Part shown: piece by piece, positions 58,221 to 64,000 of the stretch
Layout: the number at the start of each line of letters is the position of its first letter
Numbering within the stretch: the first letter of the stretch is position 1
NCBI GenBank assembly: GCA_963718145.1
Contig: CAVQYJ010000020.1
Span: 682,001-746,000, forward strand
Source of the DNA: UBA7672 sp963718145
Lineage (GTDB): Bacteria > Pseudomonadota > Alphaproteobacteria > Caulobacterales > Hyphomonadaceae
DNA: 64,000 bases
Direction of reading: 5' to 3'
Program-made: the position numbers and the translations under genes
Notes under the pieces: model-generated
Told to the model about the DNA's origin: nothing
The model's input: only the letters and a program-made list of their open reading frames with translations
Databases searched by the model: none

Positions 58221-58589
58221 TCAATAATCTTCCGGATCAAGTCCCAGTGCTTCCGCAAGGGAGCGGATGGCGACATTTTCCTGGAGTTCGAGCTTGTTGT
58301 CGGCGACGAGGGCCGCCTGGGCTGCGCGCATCAGCATGTCCTTGTCTGCCTGGGTCTTGGCCCACGTGCGGAGGGTGACCAGAGGCCCGCCGAAGCTCTG
58401 CGAGCCCTGCGTTTCCTTCACGGCTGTCGCCCATGCGGTGCGGATGTCTCCCTGGCCCGGGTTTTTCAGGGTTGCCTCCCCGGCGGCGAAGCGCGCAAAG
58501 CGATGTTCCTCCGACGGGCTGATATTGCCGTCGGCCAGGGACACCACCGCGAAGGCGCGGGCGGCGTGAAAGAGAGACGTGGTCGGCAT
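58221..58589 (-). CDS. TerB-like protein
   Basis: A 122-residue all-helical protein with the TerB tellurite-resistance fold: AFAVVSLADGNISPSEEHRF and ALVADNKLELQENVAIRSLAEALGLDPEDY, carrying acidic metal-binding loops of the LADGxIxxxE type. In TerB the acidic residues bind calcium. Not in a ter operon. Confidence 0.8.
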   Translation of the reverse strand: MPTTSLFHAARAFAVVSLADGNISPSEEHRFARFAAGEATLKNPGQGDIRTAWATAVKETQGSQSFGGPLVTLRTWAKTQADKDMLMRAAQAALVADNKLELQENVAIRSLAEALGLDPEDY

Positions 58590-58616
58590 GTCGGATGCTC
58601 CTGTTCGTGGGGAGGG

Positions 58617-59423
58617 TTAGAGCGCGGATCGCTGGAGCGACACCAGCGCCTCATCGAGAATTCTGCGGTTGGCGGCGGCGACGATCTGCCCGCCGAGCCT
58701 GGCCGGATGTCCGCGCCAGTCGGTGACGACGCCGCCCGCGCCTTCGATCACCGGGAAGAGCGCCGCGACGTCGTGCGATTTGAGACCGGTCTCCGCCACC
58801 ATGTCGATCGTGCCTGCCGCGAGGCGCGCATAGGCATAGGCGTCGAGGCCATAGCGGGTGAGCCGCGCGGTCTGGCGGATGTGCTCGAACGCGCCGCGCT
58901 CGGGCGGGGTAAGAATGAAGGGGTCGGTGGTCGACAGCACGGCGTTGGTGAGAGATGGGCAGTCGCGCACCCTGAGTTTCGTGCGCGCGCCGCGGCAATC
59001 GAGCCAGCTTTCCGCGCCGAGGCCGACATAGCGCTCGTCCAGCCAGGGCTGGTCGATCACGCCGAGGATCGGCCGGCCTTCCAGGGCCAGACCTATGAGA
59101 ACGCACCAGCTCGGCAGGCCGGCGACGAAGGCGCGGGTGCCGTCGATGGGATCGAGATACCAGACGAGGCCGCTGGCGGAAGGCTTGACGCCGAACTCTT
59201 CGCCCTCGATGCCGTCGTCCGGACGCATCTCCTCGATGATCGCGCGCATCGCGCGCTCGGACGCGCGGTCGGCTTCGGTCACGGGGTCGAACCCGGTCTT
59301 CAGCTTGTTGTCGGGATTGGACGCGGCGGCCGTCCGGAATATCGGATTGATCGCGACGCGGGCGGCGTCGGCAAGCTTCAGCGCAATCGGCAGAAGCGAT
59401 CGAGAGAGGGCGGGGTCCGGCAT
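58617..59423 (-). CDS. hisN: Histidinol-phosphatase of the inositol monophosphatase family
   Basis: A 268-residue Mg-dependent sugar/alcohol phosphatase. Signature VTEADRASERAMRAII, IEGEEFG, YLDPIDGTRAFVAGLPSW and the C-terminal KSHDVAALFPVIEGAGGVVTDWRG. The closest named role is histidinol-phosphate phosphatase (HisN); SuhB/inositol phosphatase is the alternative. In alphaproteobacteria it sits close to the suhB sRNA and N-formylglutamate amidohydrolase, as here. ATG 59423. Confidence 0.85.
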   Translation of the reverse strand: MPDPALSRSLLPIALKLADAARVAINPIFRTAAASNPDNKLKTGFDPVTEADRASERAMRAIIEEMRPDDGIEGEEFGVKPSASGLVWYLDPIDGTRAFVAGLPSWCVLIGLALEGRPILGVIDQPWLDERYVGLGAESWLDCRGARTKLRVRDCPSLTNAVLSTTDPFILTPPERGAFEHIRQTARLTRYGLDAYAYARLAAGTIDMVAETGLKSHDVAALFPVIEGAGGVVTDWRGHPARLGGQIVAAANRRILDEALVSLQRSAL

Positions 59424-59538
59424 GACGGCGGACCATTGCCCGTCAGCCCCGGGAAAACAACCGCGGAGCGTCACGGAAGACAACCACGCAACGGGGCCCG
59501 GTCCATGACCGGGCCCCTGGCGCGCGGGATCGAAAGCC

Positions 59539-59937
59539 TTACGAGGCGACGGCGTCTGTCGGATCGCCTTCGAGGGCTTTGGCGAGGTCGAGAAGGCGGC
59601 GGCGCGGACGCTCGGACAGGCGATAGTAGGCCCGAACCAGTTCCAGCGTTTCCTTCTGCGAAAGAATGTCGCCGCTCAGACGGTCATTCTGGTCGTTCGC
59701 CGGGGCTTGCTTGCCGTCGGCGGCCAGGCCGTCGAAGAAATAGTTGATGTTGACGTTGAGCGCCGTCGACAGGGCGAACAGGCGGCTCGCCGTGATGCGG
59801 TTCGCGCCGCACTCGTATTTCTGGATTTGCTGGAAGCGGACGCCCACTTGCCCAGCCAGATCCTGCTGGGTCATACCCAGAAGACGCCGGCGGCGGCGGA
59901 GCCGCTTGCCGACATAGATATCCACATCCGTGGCCAT
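59539..59937 (-). CDS. XRE-family HTH regulator
   Basis: A 132-residue protein with an N-terminal Cro/C1 HTH (GKRLRRRRRLLGMTQQDLAGQVGVRFQQIQKYECGANRI broken by normal turns; about 9-63) and a C-terminal helical part, VRAYYRLSERPRRRLLDLAKAL. This is the widespread alphaproteobacterial XRE type. It lies between hisN and the sRNA candidate. Confidence 0.86.
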   Translation of the reverse strand: MATDVDIYVGKRLRRRRRLLGMTQQDLAGQVGVRFQQIQKYECGANRITASRLFALSTALNVNINYFFDGLAADGKQAPANDQNDRLSGDILSQKETLELVRAYYRLSERPRRRLLDLAKALEGDPTDAVAS

Positions 59938-60157
59938 AACTCTTTACTCCCGCTACGCGCGGTCCGTCCCAAACGTGGACCGTCGCGGGGGAACTCAGCA
60001 AGGCGCTTGCCACATCTCCAGGCGCAGCCATTGTGCATCGCAGCAAGCAATCTCCAGGGGTATTGCCCGGAAACCGGTCAGCCATGGTCAAAGCGGTGTC
60101 AAATCAGCAGTTTTGCAGGTGATATGAGAGAATTCACCGCATCGGCGAAAAAGGGCC

Positions 60158-60185
60158 TTGAGTTTTGTGCGCCGCAGCGTAAATT
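60158..60185 (+). promoter_or_regulatory. Promoter of the sRNA candidate
   Basis: TTGAGT (60158-60163), 16 bases, TAAATT (60180-60185), which would start RNA at about 60192, just before hairpin 1. Good spacing for sigma-70-type promoters. Confidence 0.6.
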
Positions 60186-60191
60186 CAACTC

Positions 60192-60275
60192 GTGGCTCTT
60201 CGGAGCCGCTGCCCTTATGGGCGTTTCCTCCCTAAAACTCTGGCCGCGTCGGTATCCGACGCGGCCTTTCTCTTT
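60192..60275 (+). ncRNA. Candidate suhB/mmgR-like (alpha-r8) sRNA
   Basis: About 84 nt: hairpin 1 GGCTC-TTCG-GAGCC (60194-60207), hairpin 2 GCCC-TTAT-GGGC (60211-60222), single-stranded TTTCCTCCCT (60224-60233, complementary to Shine-Dalgarno), then a rho-independent terminator GGCCGCGTCGG-TAT-CCGACGCGGCC (60242-60266) with TTTCTCTTT. This layout and the UUUCCUCCCU motif match the Rfam suhB family, called mmgR in Sinorhizobium meliloti, as I recall it. Context also fits: an IMPase gene (hisN) on one side and N-formylglutamate amidohydrolase-cpdR on the other. It overlaps the 3' end of that gene on the opposite strand. Confidence 0.65.
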
Positions 60276-61189
60276 GTATTTTCGGCATTTAGTCCCACCT
60301 CGGCGCGCGTGAAGTCGCAGATTTCCCGGGCGATCTCGCTCAAGTGGCGGCGCAGCGTCAGGAAGCCGTCATGCGGCTCCACCGTCACTTCATCCAGGTA
60401 AAGCCGGCGGCGAACCTCGATCTGCAGGGCGTGGCGGGCCATTGCGGGCGTGCCGTGGGCCAGCGTCGCGAACCCCCCTGCATAGGGCGTGTTGCGGGCG
60501 GTCGTGTAGCCGCGGGCGCGGAACAGGGCTTCGACATGATCGGCCAGCCCCGGCCCGCAGGACGCCCCGAACCGGTCGCCGATGACGATATCGGGCGATC
60601 GGGTGGTGCTCTCCGTCTCGGCCGGCATGGAGTGGCAATCGATCAGCCAGGCCTGGCCGAACATCGCCTGGGCCCGCCGCAGCAGGGCTTCCAGCGCCCG
60701 GTGATAGGGCCTGTAGATCTGCTCGATCCGGCCGTCGGCCTCGCGGCGGGTCAGCCTGCGCGCGTAGATCGCGGTTCCATTGAAGGCGAGGCGGGGGATG
60801 CAGCCAAGGCCGGCTTCCACCCGGGGGGACCTCTGGGCGAACCATTCGGGCGAGGGATCCTCGAACATCAGCGGATCCATCTCTGATTCGGCCCTGTTGA
60901 GGTCGAGGCATGCCCGCGCCACCAGCCCGCAGATCACCGGCGCGCCCGACAGGTGCACATCCGCCAGCAGCCGGTCGACATAGGCGTCCTCGATTCGCCG
61001 AAGGTCCATCATCGAGGCCGTGCAGCTCTCCAGGAACCCTTTCGGATAGAGCCGTCCAGAATGGGGGGAGGCGAACACGGCCGGGGACATCACCGAAACC
61101 GGCTCGTCGATCGAGAACGCGAACCCTGTTCGTTCCGCCGCCGCGGAGCGTTTGTAGGGGTCGCGAGGACCCGGATCGGTGAAGGTCAT
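60215..61189 (-). CDS. N-formylglutamate amidohydrolase
   Basis: A 324-residue protein of the N-formylglutamate amidohydrolase family. SPHSGRLYPKGFLES, LVARACLDLNRAESEMDP, LIDCHSMP, GYTTARNTPYAGGF and LQIEVRRRLYLDE are the family motifs. Removes formate from N-formylglutamate (histidine degradation) or acts on related formyl amides. Start uncertain: ATG 61189 used, TTG 61240 and ATG 61207 possible. Divergent from cpdR, a conserved alphaproteobacterial pairing. Its last 20 codons overlap the sRNA candidate. Confidence 0.85.
   Translation of the reverse strand: MTFTDPGPRDPYKRSAAAERTGFAFSIDEPVSVMSPAVFASPHSGRLYPKGFLESCTASMMDLRRIEDAYVDRLLADVHLSGAPVICGLVARACLDLNRAESEMDPLMFEDPSPEWFAQRSPRVEAGLGCIPRLAFNGTAIYARRLTRREADGRIEQIYRPYHRALEALLRRAQAMFGQAWLIDCHSMPAETESTTRSPDIVIGDRFGASCGPGLADHVEALFRARGYTTARNTPYAGGFATLAHGTPAMARHALQIEVRRRLYLDEVTVEPHDGFLTLRRHLSEIAREICDFTRAEVGLNAENTKRKAASDTDAARVLGRKRP
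60242..60275 (+). terminator. Terminator of the sRNA candidate
   Basis: An 11-bp stem (60242-60252 with 60256-60266), 3-nt loop TAT, then TTTCTCTTTG. Plus-strand orientation, while the overlapping gene runs on the minus strand. Confidence 0.8.
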
Positions 61190-61323
61190 GAGGCCCGGAA
61201 ACATGTCCGCCCATATTTTAGGGACTGAGCGCCGGGTCAAGCGCGTCTCTTCATCCCTGCTTTACCACGAAGCAGCACTAATCGTAGCGTGTTAACCACT
61301 GGGCGAAGGACCAGGACGCCGCC

Positions 61324-61683
61324 ATGGCCAAGATTCTGCTCGCCGAGGACGATGACAGCCTGCGCGGCTTTCTCGTCAATGCGCTGAAGCGCGCCGGCCA
61401 CGCCGTGAAGGATTTCGACGAGGGCCGCACGGCGCTGAAGGCGCTCGAGCGGGAAGTCTTCGACCTTCTCCTGACCGACATCGTCATGCCTGGCCTCGAC
61501 GGCATCGAGCTGGCCCGCCGCGGCGCCGAACTCGATCCCGCCATGAAGATCGTCTTCATCACCGGCTTCGCCGGCGTCGCCCTGTCCTCGGGCGGCCCCG
61601 CCCCCGCCGGCGCCAAAGTCCTCTCCAAGCCCTTCCACCTCCGCGAACTGGTGGACGAGGTGGAACGGGTGATGGCGGCTTAG
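61324..61683 (+). CDS. cpdR: Response regulator CpdR
   Basis: A 119-residue single-domain receiver: AEDDD (8-11), phospho-acceptor Asp about 52 in LLTDIVMPG, and Lys in LSKPF. In Caulobacter and rhizobia unphosphorylated CpdR primes ClpXP for cell-cycle substrates. Length and sequence fit CpdR rather than other receivers. Intact frame. Confidence 0.88.
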   Translation: MAKILLAEDDDSLRGFLVNALKRAGHAVKDFDEGRTALKALEREVFDLLLTDIVMPGLDGIELARRGAELDPAMKIVFITGFAGVALSSGGPAPAGAKVLSKPFHLRELVDEVERVMAA

Positions 61684-61875
61684 GGCCGCTCGCCCAAGCA
61701 GAACTCTCAATCCTATGCGCTTGGCGCGCGAGACGCTGTGCCGTGCGGCACAGACCCGGGGCGTTTGCTGGCGTCGGCTGCCTTCTCCGCCTGCGAAGGG
61801 CCGTTCAAGGAGATCAGCATGTTTGAGATTCGGCGTCCTGCGCAGCCGCTTAACATGACGGCGCTGGGTGAACCT

Positions 61876-62712
61876 TCAACTTCCTGGGCCGCAGAAGAAT
61901 TCCAAGATCGGAGACGCTGCTGCGCCGACAGCCGAGGACTGGCGAACTATTCGCTCATTCAGCCAACGCGCTGTGGGGATCTTGTGTATTGCGCCATTCA
62001 TCTGCGGCGGGCCAAAAATGATAGCCACGTCAGATGCTACGGGCATCATCAGCGTGAAGCCCGACAGGTCTTCGGTTTCTTCGATCCCGCCAAGACCGAA
62101 AACCGGACAACTCCCGATCACGAACATGCTTCGGTCAGGGACCAGGTAGTAGAGTCCCATACCTGAGAGGACATTGAAAACCCTTGGGCTAGGTTCAGCG
62201 ACAGCGCGCATGCGCATGTTCTTCATTTCAACAGCGCGAAACGCAGGATCGGCAAGAAGGGCGCGGTCTTCATCGCTGAAGCTGCCCGGATCGCTGTCCA
62301 TCTTCGCCTGCAATTTGGCAAAGTAGGAGTCGAAGCTCGCGTCTGGTACTATCTCCTCATGCGCATCAGGTGGGCGTTTGAACTGCAAGAACACGAAGTG
62401 CTGCAGGAAGCCGCGTTGCTCACCTTCAATTCGTGGATCTGTTCCCGCGCGCACTGCCGAGACAATTTGTTCGAAGATCGGCCCGGTGTGATCCTCCAAG
62501 TTCTCGGCATAAAATCTCTCTATCGCGTCGCTCTTAGTCCCATCGTCAGCCACGAAGGTGTTCAGGTCGCGTTTGCAGAACGCACCTTCAGGCGTGACGG
62601 CATTGATGCCGTGTCTCGCCTTTGCTCCGTCAAAATACCAAAGCCATCGACCGTCGGTGAAATGCTTCGACAGCTGTTGCGGTACGTAGTGATGGTTGCG
62701 GCTGATGCTCAT
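61876..62712 (-). CDS. DUF4238 protein
   Basis: A 278-residue protein opening NHHYVPQQLSKHFT, the hallmark of DUF4238, with RDLNTF and a body typical of these proteins. Function unknown; such genes are often in accessory DNA. ATG 62712. Preceded by a small membrane protein gene 20 bases upstream on the same strand, likely co-transcribed. Confidence 0.82.
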   Translation of the reverse strand: MSISRNHHYVPQQLSKHFTDGRWLWYFDGAKARHGINAVTPEGAFCKRDLNTFVADDGTKSDAIERFYAENLEDHTGPIFEQIVSAVRAGTDPRIEGEQRGFLQHFVFLQFKRPPDAHEEIVPDASFDSYFAKLQAKMDSDPGSFSDEDRALLADPAFRAVEMKNMRMRAVAEPSPRVFNVLSGMGLYYLVPDRSMFVIGSCPVFGLGGIEETEDLSGFTLMMPVASDVAIIFGPPQMNGAIHKIPTARWLNERIVRQSSAVGAAASPILEFFCGPGS

Positions 62713-62732
62713 GGCGCGTGCTGAGATGTCAT

Positions 62733-63125
62733 TCAGCGCATTGACTCCACTGCAGGCCAGCCGAACCGCACGAAGAAAATCAGCGCCCCCATGATCACCA
62801 CATACGCAAAGGGGATCAGGCCCCAAACGATCCTGCGCTCACAGGACTTGCTCAGACCCGGGCTGTTGGTGTCGGCAATTCGGAGCGCGTCGAACGCGAA
62901 CCAGAGTCCCACAGCTGGAAGGATAAATAGGCTGACGGTGGTGAGAGTTCCTCGAGCGAGTCCAGCCGCGCCGCCATCGCCGCCATCGAGCGCAAGCCAG
63001 ACCCGGTTCATGGTCTCGATCGCAGCCTTTGCCAGGTCGGAATTGGTGAAGGCCTGCGCCAACAGAAACCCATTCCCGGCCATTACCGCTATCGCCCTCT
63101 CCTTCTGATGCTGGCGGTTCATCAT
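62733..63125 (-). CDS. Small membrane protein upstream of DUF4238
   Basis: A 130-residue protein with two TM segments (about 65-85 and 106-125) and a polar N-terminus. ATG 63125 (or 63122). No family recognised. The pair lies between cpdR and tRNA-Val, a plausible accessory insertion. Confidence 0.55.
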   Translation of the reverse strand: MMNRQHQKERAIAVMAGNGFLLAQAFTNSDLAKAAIETMNRVWLALDGGDGGAAGLARGTLTTVSLFILPAVGLWFAFDALRIADTNSPGLSKSCERRIVWGLIPFAYVVIMGALIFFVRFGWPAVESMR

Positions 63126-63335
63126 CCTCGGTTCCCAGAAGTAACCCGCGCCTTCCGCCGACCTTCGGCGCAAGAAAGATGGGGGGCTGGCCATCCGGTG
63201 CAACGCAGGGAAGCACAAAGCGACAACGCAAAAGAAGTCACTTTTTGGTCCCCCTTCGCGTTTCGTTCGCGACGAATTGTCCCTGGGCCTTGCGGCCACA
63301 GGGCCAAATCCGTTTGTCAATTCAGAGAGCTAGGC

Positions 63336-63410
63336 TGGTGGGCGGTACAGGGATCGAACCTGTGACCCCTACCATGTCAAGGTAGTGCTCTACCGCTGAG
63401 CTAACCGCCC
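63336..63410 (-). tRNA. tRNA-Val (GAC)
   Basis: Read on the minus strand from 63410: acceptor GGGCGGT pairs with ACCGCCC, D-arm TAGCTCAGCGGTAGAGCA, anticodon loop TTGACAT (GAC) with stem CTACC/GGTAG, T-arm CAGGTTCGATCCCTG and encoded CCA at 63336-63338. 75 nt. Confidence 0.95.
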
Positions 63411-63525
63411 AATTCCAGCCTGGGACGTCCGACACGCTCGCTGACAAGGCGAGGCGCGCTTATTGCCTCGCGCGCGCTGGGGCGTCAATGGCGGGGGCGG
63501 CGGGGGCCCCGGCCGCCGCAAACAA

Positions 63526-63555
63526 AAAGGCCGGAGCAGGGATGCTCCGGCCTTT
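63526..63555. terminator. Bidirectional hairpin before the partial gene
   Basis: A 13-bp stem, AAAGGCCGGAGCA and its complement (63526-63538 with 63543-63555), loop GGGA. On the minus strand it follows the partial gene's stop and ends in CCTTTTTG (63520s), so it should terminate that gene. Confidence 0.75.
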
Positions 63556-63578
63556 CCGTCTTGGTCTTCTGCTGAACC

Positions 63579-64000
63579 CTAGAGGTCCGGCGTGTCTTCC
63601 GCGGAGGGGCGGGCGAAGCGGGCTGCCCCGCTGTTGCCGCCAGCGAATTCCTTCGCATCGAGGCCGCCATTCTTGTCGAGGTCGAGGTCGGCGAAGCGCG
63701 CCTTCATCGAAGCCATCGGGCCGCGGAGCTCTTCAGGCTGGATCAGGTCGTCGGCGTTGTCGTCGAGCGAGCCGATCATCTGCGTCGACATCAGCTGTTG
63801 CTGCAGGTCGTTGCGGACGTTGTCGACGGTCTCGTCGGCCCAGCGATAGTTGACCCGGAAATACATCATCTCCTGGTAGGTCTGTTCGCCCCATGTGACG
63901 TTGTTGGTGTACGAGGGCAGCGGCGCGCCGGCGTCGTCCTTGGTCTCGAGGTGGAGCGTGCGGTTGGCCGGCGAGTTGTCATAGACCCAGGTGGCGATGA
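63579..64000 (-). CDS. 3' end of a second cytochrome c/EF-hand lipoprotein-type gene
   Basis: A 5'-truncated frame (140 codons, runs off the right edge). The peptide aligns in order with the end of the 22574 protein: WVYDNSPANRTLH versus YWYDNSKNNKAL, TWGEQTYQEMMY versus WGDQSFQEMLF, then two EF-hand regions (DDNADDLIQPEEL and DLDLDKNGGLDAKEF). It is a diverged paralogue about 39 kb away. The EF-hand loops differ, with the first less complete. Function as for the paralogue; incomplete. Confidence 0.8.
   Translation of the reverse strand, partial: IATWVYDNSPANRTLHLETKDDAGAPLPSYTNNVTWGEQTYQEMMYFRVNYRWADETVDNVRNDLQQQLMSTQMIGSLDDNADDLIQPEELRGPMASMKARFADLDLDKNGGLDAKEFAGGNSGAARFARPSAEDTPDL

Noticed and set aside
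61738..62166. 142-codon frame opposite the DUF4238 gene
   Set aside because: Antisense to the HHYVPQ-type protein; no family.
61684..63339. tRNA-Val as an integration site for the DUF4238 pair
   Set aside because: No repeat of the tRNA 3' end and no integrase were found in the interval, so no attachment site is claimed.

Overview
The window looks like chromosomal DNA of a GC-rich alphaproteobacterium, probably near Caulobacterales/Hyphomonadales. The evidence is gene content: CpdR, the hisN/XRE/N-formylglutamate-amidohydrolase/cpdR neighbourhood with a suhB-like sRNA, the rsfS-rlmH-envC-ctpA-yibQ-rppH order, an ECF42-type sigma factor, DUF1194 and HAAS/PadR pairs. The genus cannot be named from this sequence. 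No rRNA, CRISPR array or recognisable transposase gene was seen; one tRNA (Val-GAC) is present.

Layout. 0-9 kb: EamA transporter, amidase, exported esterase, xerC, priA and small lipoproteins. 9-15.4 kb: exported protein, cytochrome c lipoprotein, GST diverging from a LysR gene, VOC and DUF1330 proteins, a METTL20-like methyltransferase and cdd. 15.4-19.5 kb: an array of truncated RHS cores, each followed by a different tail and small companion genes, wedged between cdd and pyk. 19.5-25.6 kb: pyk, a PadR/HAAS membrane pair, and a large lipoprotein with cytochrome c, monooxygenase-like and EF-hand parts. 25.9-32.5 kb: ATP synthase F1 genes atpH-A-G-D, a strong terminator, two unrelated genes, then atpC. 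33.3-39.5 kb: the envelope/ribosome block rppH, yibQ, (77-aa gene), ctpA, envC-like, rlmH, rsfS. 39.7-46.8 kb: TPR protein, HxlR, TonB-dependent receptor, DUF1772/DUF2147 diverging from TetR, DUF1194. 47-50.5 kb: DGPF protein, ECF42-type sigma factor and a second DGPF/VOC/AHSA1 operon, each transcription unit preceded by the same TGTCGG-N17-CGTC promoter-like pair. 50.6-59.4 kb: kdsA, methyltransferases, acyl-CoA carboxylase beta subunit, SCP2, lipase-like hydrolase, TerB, hisN. 59.5-61.7 kb: XRE regulator, sRNA candidate, N-formylglutamate amidohydrolase, cpdR. 61.9-64 kb: DUF4238 gene pair, tRNA-Val, and the end of a second copy of the cytochrome c/EF-hand lipoprotein.

Many conserved genes carry single-base frameshifts whose downstream frames still encode the expected protein (atpG, padR, ctpA, envC-like, rlmH, rsfS, TPR protein, TonB receptor, DGPF-PhnB, a methyltransferase, RHS tails). 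They are densest at 36-40 kb. Residual assembly indels explain this better than real decay, so these are annotated as whole genes with the shift noted.

Most interesting parts: the RHS tail/companion array, the ECF42-type regulon with matching promoters, the duplicated cytochrome c/monooxygenase-like/EF-hand lipoproteins, and the suhB/mmgR-like sRNA overlapping the 3' end of the amidohydrolase gene.
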